A stretch of 64,000 nt of DNA from JAAYDI01 sp052034005 (GCA_052034005.1 JBPOJB010000034.1:1-64000), one strand, 5' to 3'; positions 8,476-17,417 are shown, numbered from the stretch's first letter. Numbers and translations: made by a program. The notes: generated from the letters alone by a model not told the origin.

Positions 8476-9981
8476 ATGCGACCATTCAACACGAACCCGC
8501 GAACACTCTGGCCCTTGCGTGCGGTATGCCTGGTGGCGGCGCTCGGGCCGGCCGTGCCCCTGGCCGCCCAGGCCTGGGGCCTGCCCGAGATGTCGGTCGA
8601 GACGCAGGCGTGCGTCGCGTGCCACAAGCTGGAGAACGCAGGGATTTACCAGCAGTGGGGCAACAGCAAGCACTTCCGCGCCAACGTGGGGTGTTTCGAA
8701 TGCCACATGGCCAAGGAGGGCGAACCGGACGCGCAGCTGCATGAAGGGCAGTGGATCGCCACGATCGTGTCGCCCAAGGACTGCAGCCGCTGCCATGTGC
8801 GCGAAGGGGAGGAGTTCGCGCACTCCCACCACTCCAAAGGCGCGCGCATCCTCGGCTCGCTGGACAACGTGCTGGCCGAAGTGGTGGAGGGGAATCAGGC
8901 CATGCTGACGCCCGCCTTCCCGCAGGGCAACAGCGCGGCCGCCGTCAGCGGCTGCTGGCAGTGCCACGGCAGCGAAGTGAAAGTCTTGCCCGGCGGCAAG
9001 CTGGACCCCGCCACCTGGCCGAACACGGGGATCGGCCGGATCAACCCGGACGGCTCCGAAGGGTCCTGCTCGGCCTGCCACAGCCGCCATTCCTTCTCCG
9101 CCTACCAGGCCCGGCACCCCGACAACTGCTGTAAATGCCACATGGGGCCCGACCACCCGCAGATGGAGATTTACTACGAGTCGAAGCACGGCATCGCCTT
9201 CCGCGCGTTCAAGGACAAGCTGAACATGGACGCGGCCAAGTGGGTCGTGGGCGAGGATTACCACCTGGCGCCCACCTGCGCCACCTGCCACATGAGCGCC
9301 ACGCCGTCCCGGCCCGCGACGGCCAAGCGGGCCGCGCGGCCGGGCATGCCGGTGACGCACGACGTCGGCATGCGGATCAGCTGGAACAATCGGCCCGAAG
9401 TGTCGATCCGCCCGGAAGTGAGCGACGCCAAGCTGGGCCTGCCCGGCGCCAACGTCAACTGGGAGACTCGCCGCAGCAACATGCAGGCCGTGTGCGTCAA
9501 CTGCCACGAACAACAATGGGTCGACAACTTCTACGTGCAGTACGACGCGCTGGTCACCCAGTACCATGAGAAATTCGCCAAGCCCGGCCTGGAACTCTAC
9601 GGGCTGGCCAAGCCGCTGCTGGAACCGGCTCAGTTCGCCAACGCGCTGGATTGGACCTGGTACGAGATCTGGCACCATGAAGGCCGCCGCGCCCGGCACG
9701 GCGCGTCGATGATGGGGCCCGACTACACGCACTGGCACGGCACCTACGAAGTGGCCAAGCACTTCTACAGCAAGATGGTGCCGGAGTTGAAGGAGCTCAT
9801 CGAACGCGGCGCCCGGTCCGGCGACGCGGCCCAGGTGGAGGCCGCACGGAAACTCGACGCGCGGCTCACGGAACTGCTCCAGTCGGACAACCACCGCTGG
9901 TACCTGGACCAACTGACCGCGGAAGAGCGGGCGTTGCGCCAGCAGCGGCGCGACGAATTCCAGAAACGTTACGCCAAGTGA
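8476..9981 (+). CDS. Octaheme cytochrome c, hydroxylamine-oxidoreductase-like
   Basis: The 501-residue secreted protein (signal peptide about residues 10–32) has eight CXXCH sites, with cysteines at 46, 73, 103, 160, 198, 218, 268 and 340. That number, together with the C-terminal helical region after the last heme containing HEGRRARHGA and MGPDYTHWHG, matches the HAO/octaheme reductase family. HAO oxidises hydroxylamine; relatives without the cross-linked tyrosine reduce nitrite, NO or hydroxylamine. A tyrosine is present at residue 417 in the C-terminal motif, but I cannot confirm that it aligns with the heme-cross-linking residue. The linkage to an NrfCD pair implies exchange with the quinone pool. 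Octaheme tetrathionate reductase is an alternative, but the C-terminal motif argues against it. Confidence 0.88.
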   Translation: MRPFNTNPRTLWPLRAVCLVAALGPAVPLAAQAWGLPEMSVETQACVACHKLENAGIYQQWGNSKHFRANVGCFECHMAKEGEPDAQLHEGQWIATIVSPKDCSRCHVREGEEFAHSHHSKGARILGSLDNVLAEVVEGNQAMLTPAFPQGNSAAAVSGCWQCHGSEVKVLPGGKLDPATWPNTGIGRINPDGSEGSCSACHSRHSFSAYQARHPDNCCKCHMGPDHPQMEIYYESKHGIAFRAFKDKLNMDAAKWVVGEDYHLAPTCATCHMSATPSRPATAKRAARPGMPVTHDVGMRISWNNRPEVSIRPEVSDAKLGLPGANVNWETRRSNMQAVCVNCHEQQWVDNFYVQYDALVTQYHEKFAKPGLELYGLAKPLLEPAQFANALDWTWYEIWHHEGRRARHGASMMGPDYTHWHGTYEVAKHFYSKMVPELKELIERGARSGDAAQVEAARKLDARLTELLQSDNHRWYLDQLTAEERALRQQRRDEFQKRYAK

Positions 9982-10007
9982 GCGGTCCGTCCGGACCGAC
10001 CCGTATC

Positions 10008-10550
10008 ATGAACGTGCCACGATGCGTGTGCGCCGGATTGTGCCTGCTGCTGTCGGTGGCGCAGGCCCTCGGTGAGGACCGCGCCGCGGAGCCGGAAGTC
10101 CGCGGATCGGAGAGGTTCCAGGAGCAGGTGCGCCGCGCGCTCCGGCTGCTCCAGGAACGCGATCGCGACGCCTATGCGATCGTGACCAGACACATCGGGC
10201 GCATCCAGGAGGCCGAACGCAGCGGCATGTGGGCCCAGCGGACGCCGCCGACGTTCGACCTGAGCGGCGTCACCGCGTTCTACTCCGTCACCTGGTGCGC
10301 TGCGGCCATCGCCCACGATTCGTTCCACTCCAAGCTCTACCACGACTACCGGAAAGAACACGGCGGAGAAGTGCCCCTGGATGCCTGGACCGGCACGGCG
10401 GCCGAACAGCAATGCATGAAACACCAGTTGGCCGTGATGGAACGTATCGGCGCGCCGGAGCGCGAGATCGAGCACGCCAGGAAGATGGCCGACGGGCACT
10501 TCGTGAAGGACAACAAGGACTGGGAGGAATACCGGAAACGCTCCTGGTGA
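10008..10550 (+). CDS. Small secreted protein of unknown function with an HDSFH motif
   Basis: The 180-residue protein starts with a signal peptide (MNVPRCVCAGLCLLLSVAQA) and is then mostly helical and charged. The segment WCAAAIAHDSFHSKLYHDYRK contains an HDxxH arrangement on a predicted helix, reminiscent of metal-binding HExxH-type helices, and a later acidic helix follows (TGTAAEQQCMKHQ). I do not recognise the family with certainty. A GTG start at 9978 that overlaps the stop of the octaheme gene is possible, but the signal peptide begins at the ATG at 10008. Being the last gene of the heme/NrfD operon, it may be a maturation factor or accessory subunit. That role is inferred from position only. 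Confidence 0.7.
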   Translation: MNVPRCVCAGLCLLLSVAQALGEDRAAEPEVRGSERFQEQVRRALRLLQERDRDAYAIVTRHIGRIQEAERSGMWAQRTPPTFDLSGVTAFYSVTWCAAAIAHDSFHSKLYHDYRKEHGGEVPLDAWTGTAAEQQCMKHQLAVMERIGAPEREIEHARKMADGHFVKDNKDWEEYRKRSW

Positions 10551-10707
10551 CCGCCCGCCTGCGCACGCACGCACGCTCCCAGGCCCGCGCAACCGCCGGG
10601 CCGCGCGGCCGCCTGCCACGGCAGAGGGCCCCGCTCCGCCGGACCCGGCGGGCGCCGGCGTGCGGCGCTCGACCCGGGAAGGATCGGAAAGCCGTCTCGT
10701 CTCCCCG

Positions 10708-13089
10708 CTACTCCAACAGCTGACCGCGGATCGTGACCGTCACGTGACGGATCGACTTCCCCGCCTGGTCGTAGAGCACATACGCCTTGAGCCACCGCGT
10801 GACCACCGCGCTGTGGGTAGGCAACGTATCGAGCGTCATTTCCAGCAGCAAGCTGCGGCCCGCATCGTCGAAGTGCAGCGGGGCAAGCTCCGCCCGCGCG
10901 AGGTCGGGCACTTGAGCGTAGTGGGCCATCTGCGGCACCGCCCAGCGCGACAGCGAGCGGACCTGCGCCGGCGTCACCTGCGTCTGCAGGCTGGGAGCCA
11001 GCTGCCGCCACAGCTCCCGGGCGCGTTCCAGATCGTCCGCGTAGCGGGCCGTCTGAGCATCCGACCAGGCCGCGTCCGACCAGGGCCGATCCATGATCGG
11101 CAGGTGCTGCATCTCCGGCACGAACGAGAGCTGTCGCGTCAACGGGCGGTAGAGCCGCGCGCGGAACGGCTCTTCGCGCAACAGCACGGCCTGCAGGAAC
11201 CGGAAGCTGTCAGCCAGGTACCCCTCGTAGCCGGTCGGGTTGCCCTGCCAGTCGGTCCAGTCGATGCCCTGGCCGCCCGCGTCGCGCACGCCGTTCTGGA
11301 ACTCGCCCCGCATCTGACGCTCCAGCATGGCACGCAGGACCCGGTCCGCCTTCTCGTTCTCGCCCACCTGGTAGTGCGCGGCCAGGAAATGCAGGACCTG
11401 GCCCGCCGTGATGCCGCCGTTCTGGTAGTGGCCCAACGTGTCCGCGCCGTCCTCCCGCTGCGGGATGCCCAGCGCATCGGGCAGCAGGTAGTCGTCGCGC
11501 CGGACCGGCACGAGCATCGGCGGGATCCCCAGATCGAACCGCGTGAAACCCACCGTGTCGATCTTCTCCCAAAGCCGGGCCAGGATCTCGCGACCCTGAT
11601 CCGGCGGCACCAGCCCGTATTCGATGGCCAGTCCGTTCACGATCGGCGTGGCATAGTCGTGCAGCTCGCCGTCCTCGCTCTTCCACCAGGCCAGCCAGCC
11701 GGTCGCCGGGTTGTAGAGCGTCTTCGCGTAGCTCGCCTGCAGGCGGTCCGCCAGCGCCTGGTAACGAGCGCTTTGTTCGTGCCGGGCCAGGCGCGCCTCC
11801 AATTCCGCCAGGCAACGCCACGCACGATAGACCAGGGCGTTGGTGTATCCGTCCTTATGGCCGCAGTTGACGGCGTCAAACCAGGCGCACGACCGCGCCG
11901 GCTGCTGCAGCGTACCGCGGTTGCCGCTCTGCGTGGCTTCTACCATTCCGTCCTGGTCGATGTCGCGCCGGGCAAGGAAGTCGGCCACCAGCTCGCATCG
12001 CTCGATCCGCTCGGCCAGCCAGGACGTGTCGCCCGTCATTTCGACATAGTCCCAGGCGGCGATCAGCGGACCGGCGTTGGCGTCCAGGAAGTCGCCGTAG
12101 TCCCAGTAGCAGATCACTTCGCCGGTGGGCCGCGTGCGTTGGAGCAGCCAGAAGTCCACAGACCGGCGGAGGAGCGGGGCCAGGGACACGTCCGGGGCGA
12201 TCTGAGGCGTCCACATGGCCTGGTCCGCGTAGAACCACAGAGAACAACTGGCCGGATCGCTGATCACGTTGTTGCCCAGAATGCCCGGCGGGGCGCTGAA
12301 CGGCCGAGTCTGGTCACCCCACCGAGCACTCGGCTGCCAGGCCCCAAACCAGCCGCGCCGCGCCTGCGACCACAGGGCCGTGTCGGCCAGCCCCGCCGGT
12401 GCAGCAAGGTGGAGCGGCGTCAGCGTGAGCGAATAGACCGTGTCCGGCCGCACCGGCGCGAGCTCCACCAGGAAATCGACCGTCTTGTCCGCCCGACTGC
12501 CTTCCAGCCGACCCTGCCAGCCGCCCTGATCGGGATCCTCCAGCAACATCTGGCCGAAATCGGGCGCGCTGATCACGGCGGGCAGCCGCAGAGTCCCGTC
12601 CTCGCACCACTGCTTCGGCAAGACCGTGGTCGGCGTGACGCCCGGGTCGAATGGGAAGACGACTTGGATCGCCTCGATCATGGCCGCCTGCGGGCCCCGT
12701 GTCGTGAAGGACATCTGCAGCGACTGGCCTGTCGAAGTGATCAGCCACGCCAGATCCGCATCTCGGCCAAGCGGGATGGAAAACACGTGGACATGGTCCG
12801 CGGACGTCGTCTCGAGAATCGGCCCCTCCGAGCATGCCAGCCACTGGTCGGCCACTCGCACGCGCGGCGCCACGGCCTGCCCGGCGCGGAGCAGGTTCCT
12901 GTCGGCCCGCTCGCCACCCTCGGTGTCCCAGCTCAGAAAGCTCACCGCCGGCCGGTCCGGCGCGGCCTGCCAACGCAGCACGGGTTCCGCCGCCGCGACG
13001 CCAGCCTGCCCCACTCCGAAAACGCACAACCCCAAGAACATGGTGCCGAACGTCACACAGTCGGATCGGTTCACGCTGGGCTGGATCAT
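10708..13089 (-). CDS. Secreted six-hairpin glycosidase-like protein
   Basis: The 793-residue protein begins with a signal peptide ending near GVAAAEP. The N-terminal ~270 residues look like a beta-sandwich. The remainder matches the (alpha/alpha)6 barrel of six-hairpin glycosidases (amylo-alpha-1,6-glucosidase, trehalase and GH63/GH37-like): YWDYGDFLDANAGPLIAAWDY, ERCELVADFLARRDIDQDGM and GHYQNGGITAGQVLHFLAAH. Acidic residues in WDYGDFLD and in the QNGG segment are in positions where the catalytic pair usually lies, but I cannot assign them with confidence. The gene stands alone, convergent with the HAO-like operon. Its likely role is hydrolysis of an external or periplasmic polysaccharide; the substrate is unknown. 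Confidence 0.75.
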   Translation of the reverse strand: MIQPSVNRSDCVTFGTMFLGLCVFGVGQAGVAAAEPVLRWQAAPDRPAVSFLSWDTEGGERADRNLLRAGQAVAPRVRVADQWLACSEGPILETTSADHVHVFSIPLGRDADLAWLITSTGQSLQMSFTTRGPQAAMIEAIQVVFPFDPGVTPTTVLPKQWCEDGTLRLPAVISAPDFGQMLLEDPDQGGWQGRLEGSRADKTVDFLVELAPVRPDTVYSLTLTPLHLAAPAGLADTALWSQARRGWFGAWQPSARWGDQTRPFSAPPGILGNNVISDPASCSLWFYADQAMWTPQIAPDVSLAPLLRRSVDFWLLQRTRPTGEVICYWDYGDFLDANAGPLIAAWDYVEMTGDTSWLAERIERCELVADFLARRDIDQDGMVEATQSGNRGTLQQPARSCAWFDAVNCGHKDGYTNALVYRAWRCLAELEARLARHEQSARYQALADRLQASYAKTLYNPATGWLAWWKSEDGELHDYATPIVNGLAIEYGLVPPDQGREILARLWEKIDTVGFTRFDLGIPPMLVPVRRDDYLLPDALGIPQREDGADTLGHYQNGGITAGQVLHFLAAHYQVGENEKADRVLRAMLERQMRGEFQNGVRDAGGQGIDWTDWQGNPTGYEGYLADSFRFLQAVLLREEPFRARLYRPLTRQLSFVPEMQHLPIMDRPWSDAAWSDAQTARYADDLERARELWRQLAPSLQTQVTPAQVRSLSRWAVPQMAHYAQVPDLARAELAPLHFDDAGRSLLLEMTLDTLPTHSAVVTRWLKAYVLYDQAGKSIRHVTVTIRGQLLE

Positions 13090-13804
13090 GGCTGTCTCTC
13101 GCTATGCTGACGTGTCAATGGCGGGCAGGTCGACTCACGGTAGTCACCGCGACCACTCCCCAGTATCTAACCGTCGGGCCGCGCGCCCTGCAAGCGGTCG
13201 GAGTGCTCAGCGGGCATTGACCGGCCCCCATGTTTTCACATCCCGCAAGTGTCCTCCCGGGGCGCTGGGGCGTTTGCGGATGCGCGTGTTTGTGTATGCG
13301 CGCGTTTGCGTGTCCGCGAGCCAGCGCGGCGGCCGGGTCGGCTCGCGCCCGCAGCGCCGAGGACACGAACCACGCGGAGCGCCGCTCCGGCGACCCGTCC
13401 ATACCGCCGCCTGCAACCGCACCGGCCCAGGTTCGCACGGCCCGTTAACGATGCACAGGCCACGTCCAACGCCGACCGCGCGAATAAAACCGAAAAAAAC
13501 ACGCAGGTTGGTCTTGATATTTTTGGGGTGACGTGTTTAATTCTCGCGATGACGGTATTGCATGCATGGCCAGACCCGACGAACTTGAGCCCACCACGCG
13601 CTGGTCGACGCGCGAGAAAACGTAGGCCAATCCCGAAAGGAATGATTTCGCTTGGCCGATAGATGTGTGTGACTCCACCCGAAGTTGTCCAAGTCGACAA
13701 CACCTGTGCCTTCCGCGAGAAGGTCGGCCGTTCGACGGACGGCCAAGGAAATCGCAGCCTCCAGGATGTTGGCGGTGGACCTCGCTCCGAAAGGAATCCT
13801 GTTC
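13090..13804. other. 715-base intergenic region between divergent genes
   Basis: I see no convincing gene here. The part next to the glycosidase gene is GC-rich, whereas 13480–13640 is distinctly AT-richer and holds a good plus-strand promoter (listed separately), leaving a leader of about 255 bases before the aminomutase ORF. Short frames in the leader (for example 19 codons from 13566) have no ribosome-binding site. A very long minus-strand frame across 13445–15328 is the antisense shadow of the aminomutase gene. Confidence 0.6.
13514..13542 (+). promoter_or_regulatory. Sigma-70-type promoter upstream of kamA
   Basis: TTGATA (13514–13519) and TTAATT (13537–13542) are separated by exactly 17 bases in the AT-rich part of the intergenic region. 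They match the −35 and −10 consensus at five and four positions. Transcription from here would cover kamA and both ATP-grasp genes after a leader of about 255 bases. Confidence 0.5.
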
Positions 13805-15223
13805 ATGAACGAGTGTGCCGACTCGAATTGTTCGCTGGCACCCCCTGACGAGGAGCCTCCCGGTTCTCCGGAACCTCATCCTTCCTACCCAATCGACTCT
13901 CCTGGTTACTCCCATTCCTGTCTTGCCGTGGCGGACCCCCCGCGAACCAGTGCGGCGGTGGCGCTCCCGGCGGTGAGCGCTGAGGCGGACGCGCCCGGTC
14001 GGACACGGTCGCGTGCCGCGCGCGGCAGTCGACGGCGCTCGGCGCCCAAAGGTCCGGCGGGCCGGCCGGCCGCACCGCCCGTGTCGTGGCGGACGGTGTC
14101 GAGCGAGCTGCGGACGCCGGCGTTTCGCGCGCGGTTCTATCCCGAGGTGCCCGACCATCAGTGGGACGACTGGCGCTGGCAGATCCGGCACCGGATCCGG
14201 ACGCTGGATCAGTTTTCCACCATGTTGAACCTCTCGGCGGCCGAGCACAACGCGTTGGTCGACGGCGGGACGATGCTGCCGGTCGGGGTCACGCCCTACT
14301 ATATGAGCCTGCTGGACCCCGACGATCCGCGTCAGCCGCTTCGCCGAACCGTGGTGCCGACCACGGCCGAGTTCCTGCGGATGCCGGGGGAAGCCGACGA
14401 TCCGCTGGGCGAGGATGGCCACAGCCCGGTGCCGGGACTGATCCACCGCTACCCGGACCGGGTCCTCATGCTGCCGTTGGACTTCTGCTCGACCTACTGC
14501 CGGTACTGCACCCGTTCGCGCGTGGTGGGGCATGGCGAGATCGTGCCGAACGAGGCGCGGTTGGATGCCATTTTCGAGTACCTCCAGCGGGCCACCGAGG
14601 TCCGCGACGTGCTGGTTTCCGGCGGCGATCCGTTGGCCTTGAGCGACGACCGGCTGGACGCGATCCTGTCGCGCCTGCGGGCCATCCCGCACATCGAATT
14701 CGTGCGGATCGGCACGAAGATGCCGGCGGTCCTGCCTCAGCGGATCACGCCGGAGCTGTGCGATGTCTTGCGGCGATATCACCCGTTGTGGATGAGCCTG
14801 CATTTCACGCATCCGGAGGAGTGTACGCCGGAGTCGACTCGGGCGTGCGGCCGGCTGGCGGATGCCGGGATCCCGCTCGGCTCGCAGACCGTGCTGCTCC
14901 AGGGCGTCAACGACAACGTCGAGACGATGAAACAGCTGGTCCACCGGCTGCTCAGGATGCGGGTCCGTCCCTACTATCTGTACCAGTGCGATCCGATCAG
15001 CGGTTCGTCTCATTTCCGGACGCCGGTATCCAAGGGGCTGGAGATCATCGCCGCACTGCGTGGTTACACGACCGGGTACGCCGTGCCGACCTACGTCATC
15101 GACGCGCCGGGCGGCGGCGGCAAGATCCCATTGCAGCCGGACAACGTCGTGGGACGCGAGGGCGACGACTTGATCCTGCGCAATTTTGAAGGCCGAACGT
15201 TCCGCTACCCCGATCCGCTGTAG
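13805..15223 (+). CDS. kamA: Lysine 2,3-aminomutase (radical SAM, PLP)
   Basis: The 472-residue protein has the radical-SAM cysteines in CSTYCRYC (C228, C232, C235) and the PLP-binding motif DAPGGGGK with lysine 440. Two aspartates, D396 (in QCDPISG) and D433 (in DAPGGGGK), are spaced 37 apart, and the lysine follows seven later. This is the same spacing as D293, D330 and K337 of the Clostridium subterminale enzyme, where the two aspartates bind the side-chain amino group of lysine. L-lysine to L-beta-lysine is therefore the expected reaction, not the glutamate or EF-P variants. The ~85-residue N-terminal extension is Pro/Ala/Arg-rich and unusual. I chose the ATG at 13805 because AAGGA lies nine bases upstream; an in-frame ATG at 13685 lacks this. 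Confidence 0.9.
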   Translation: MNECADSNCSLAPPDEEPPGSPEPHPSYPIDSPGYSHSCLAVADPPRTSAAVALPAVSAEADAPGRTRSRAARGSRRRSAPKGPAGRPAAPPVSWRTVSSELRTPAFRARFYPEVPDHQWDDWRWQIRHRIRTLDQFSTMLNLSAAEHNALVDGGTMLPVGVTPYYMSLLDPDDPRQPLRRTVVPTTAEFLRMPGEADDPLGEDGHSPVPGLIHRYPDRVLMLPLDFCSTYCRYCTRSRVVGHGEIVPNEARLDAIFEYLQRATEVRDVLVSGGDPLALSDDRLDAILSRLRAIPHIEFVRIGTKMPAVLPQRITPELCDVLRRYHPLWMSLHFTHPEECTPESTRACGRLADAGIPLGSQTVLLQGVNDNVETMKQLVHRLLRMRVRPYYLYQCDPISGSSHFRTPVSKGLEIIAALRGYTTGYAVPTYVIDAPGGGGKIPLQPDNVVGREGDDLILRNFEGRTFRYPDPL

Positions 15224-15224
15224 T

Positions 15225-16211
15225 ATGCATGTAGGCATTACATACGATCTGCGCGACGAGTATCTGGCCGAAGGATACAGCGAGGAAGCGACAGCCGAAT
15301 TCGACCGCGCGGACACGATCGACGCCATCGCGGCAGGCCTGCTCGAGCTGGGTCACCAGGTGGATCGGATCGGCCGTGCGCGGCAACTGGTGCGCCGGCT
15401 CGCGGCGGGCGATCGCTGGGACCTGGTTTTCAACATCTGCGAGGGGTTGTCCGGCATGGCCCGCGAGGCGCAGGTGCCGGCGATCCTGGAGGTGTTCGCG
15501 ATTCCCTACACGTTCGCCGACCCGCTGGTCATGTCGTTGTGTCTCCACAAGGGCCTGGCGAAGATGGTGGTGGATCAGGTCGGGCTGCCGACTCCCAGAT
15601 CCTTGGTCGTCGAAACGCTCGGCGACCTCGACCGCCTCGCGCTCGATTACCCGCTGTTCGCCAAACCGGTCGGGGAAGGGACCGGCAAGGGGATCACGCC
15701 GGCGTCGCGCATCGTCGGCCGCGCCGAGTTGACGCAGGTCTGCCGGCAGCTGCTCGAGCAGTTCCGTCAACCGGTGCTGGTCGAACAGTACCTGCCGGGG
15801 CGCGAGTTCACGGTCGGCCTGCTGGGCACCGGCGCCCGGGCCATGGTGCTGGGCACGCTGGAGATCGTGTTGCGGGCCGACGCGGAGCCGGGCGCTTATT
15901 CGTACGTGAACAAGGAGCGGTGCGAGGAGCTGGTCGAGTACCGGCTGGTGGACCCGGGCGACCGGGAGGTCGCGGCGGCCGAGCGGACGGCTTTGGCCGC
16001 CTGGCGGGCATTGGGGTGCCGTGATGCGGGTCGGGTCGACCTGCGATCGGACGCGGCCGGGGTGCCGCAGTTCCTGGAAGCGAACCCGCTGGCAGGTATG
16101 CATCCCTCGCACTCGGACCTGCCGATGCTGGCCACCGCGCTGGGCATGCCCTACGTCGAATTGATTCGCCGGATCGTGCAGTCCGCCGAAGAGCGGGTGG
16201 TCGCAGCATGA
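15225..16211 (+). CDS. ATP-grasp ligase of the D-Ala–D-Ala ligase family (first of two)
   Basis: The 328-residue protein has an N-terminal Ddl-like domain (FNICEGLSG), a central ATP-grasp region (LFAKPVGEGTGKGI, with the lysine that contacts ATP) and the C-terminal metal-binding segment GRVDLRSD followed by FLEANPLAGMHPSHSDLP. The EANP motif has the Glu/Asn that ligate magnesium. It begins one base after the kamA stop codon and ends with a four-base overlap with a second ATP-grasp gene. A cell-wall ddl would not be expected in duplicate beside an aminomutase, so amide-bond formation with beta-lysine or another amino acid is the likely role. Substrates are inferred. Confidence 0.85.
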   Translation: MHVGITYDLRDEYLAEGYSEEATAEFDRADTIDAIAAGLLELGHQVDRIGRARQLVRRLAAGDRWDLVFNICEGLSGMAREAQVPAILEVFAIPYTFADPLVMSLCLHKGLAKMVVDQVGLPTPRSLVVETLGDLDRLALDYPLFAKPVGEGTGKGITPASRIVGRAELTQVCRQLLEQFRQPVLVEQYLPGREFTVGLLGTGARAMVLGTLEIVLRADAEPGAYSYVNKERCEELVEYRLVDPGDREVAAAERTALAAWRALGCRDAGRVDLRSDAAGVPQFLEANPLAGMHPSHSDLPMLATALGMPYVELIRRIVQSAEERVVAA

Positions 16212-17320
16212 GGATCGTGGTGCTTCACAATGACGTGTCGGGCGACGCCTCGTCGGCCGACCTGGATGTCCTGGCTCAGCGCGATGCGGTGCTGGAGGCG
16301 CTGGGCATGTTGGGACATGACGCCCGGGCCTGGAGCTGCACACTGGACCTGTCGCGGACTTACGAGCAGCTGGACGCGGAACGCCCCGATGCGGTGTTCA
16401 ACCTGGTGGAAGCCCTGGGCGGCACCGACCGGCTGATGCCGGTCGCGACGCTGCTGTTGGACGCGTTGCGGCTGCCTTACACGGGCGTGCCGACCCCGGG
16501 CCTGCTGATGACCAACGGCAAGCTGTCGACCAAGCAGTGCCTGCGCCGCGCGGCGCTGCCCACCGCGCCGTGGTTGACCGACGCGGCCGACGCCTGGCAA
16601 GGGCTCCCCTGGCCCAACGCCGGGGCTTCGACGCGTGAGGCGGGAGACCCGACCCCGCGGCTGGCCCCGGTGATCATCAAGGCGATCTGGGAGCATGCTT
16701 CGTTCCACATGGGAGACGAGGCGATCGTGAGCCCCCGGACGCAAGCCGAGTTGGTGGCGATACTGCAGTCGCGCCAGCGGGAGACAGGCCAGCCGCATTT
16801 CGCCGAGCCGTACCTAGAGGGACGCGAGTTCAACCTGTCGCTGCTGGCCGGCGAGCACGGCCCGCAGGTGCTGCCGCCCGCCGAAATCGACTTCGGCCAG
16901 TTCCCGCCCGGCAAACCGCGGATCGTCGGCTATCGCGCGAAATGGGACGAAACGTCGTTCGACTACCACCACACGCCGCGGCGATTCGACTTCCCGCTGA
17001 CCGATCAACCCTTGCTGGACGAACTCTGCCGGCTGGCCGTCGCTTGCTGGGAGGAGTTCGGCCTGCGCGGATATGCGCGGGTCGATTTTCGGGTCGACCA
17101 CCATGGCCGGCCCTGGATCCTGGAGGTGAATTCCAATCCCTGCCTGTCCCGGGACGCGGGCTTCGCGGCCGCCGCGGAACGCGCCGGAATCCGTTACGAC
17201 CAGTTGATCCACCACATCCTCCTGGACGCGCTGGCTTCCGCGCGGGATTCGATAGCGCCCGGGCTGTCAGCCAGACAGGGCAGGGCAGGACAGGACAGGG
17301 CGGGAGACGGTCACGCATGA
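16208..17320 (+). CDS. Second ATP-grasp ligase of the Ddl-like family
   Basis: The 370-residue protein has the same architecture as its neighbour: VFNLVEALGG at the N-terminal domain, a phosphate-binding loop region VIIKAIWEHASFHMG, and RVDFRVDHHG with ILEVNSNPCLS as the metal-ligating EXNXNP end. It differs clearly in sequence from the upstream ligase, so the pair probably performs two successive couplings or forms a heteromer. The last ~25 residues are a low-complexity Gln/Gly/Arg/Asp tail encoded by a run of near-identical pentanucleotides (around 17274–17300), likely recent repeat expansion. It is translationally coupled to the first ligase through an ATGA overlap. Confidence 0.85.
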   Translation: MRIVVLHNDVSGDASSADLDVLAQRDAVLEALGMLGHDARAWSCTLDLSRTYEQLDAERPDAVFNLVEALGGTDRLMPVATLLLDALRLPYTGVPTPGLLMTNGKLSTKQCLRRAALPTAPWLTDAADAWQGLPWPNAGASTREAGDPTPRLAPVIIKAIWEHASFHMGDEAIVSPRTQAELVAILQSRQRETGQPHFAEPYLEGREFNLSLLAGEHGPQVLPPAEIDFGQFPPGKPRIVGYRAKWDETSFDYHHTPRRFDFPLTDQPLLDELCRLAVACWEEFGLRGYARVDFRVDHHGRPWILEVNSNPCLSRDAGFAAAAERAGIRYDQLIHHILLDALASARDSIAPGLSARQGRAGQDRAGDGHA

Positions 17321-17417
17321 GCGTCCCACCGGCCGACCGGGGAAGTCGGATCGGCCGTGGCCTCACGGACGAGGATAGCTCGGCCGCCGGTGCCGTTGGT
17401 GCCGTGCTTGGCAGACA

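Noticed and set aside
10660..13110. 816-codon plus-strand frame
   Set aside because: Antisense to the glycosidase-like gene, which has a signal peptide and barrel motifs; this frame has neither.
13445..15328. 627-codon open frame on the minus strand
   Set aside because: It is antisense to kamA, has an Arg/His/Pro-rich composition with no domain, and arises because GC-rich genes keep other frames open.
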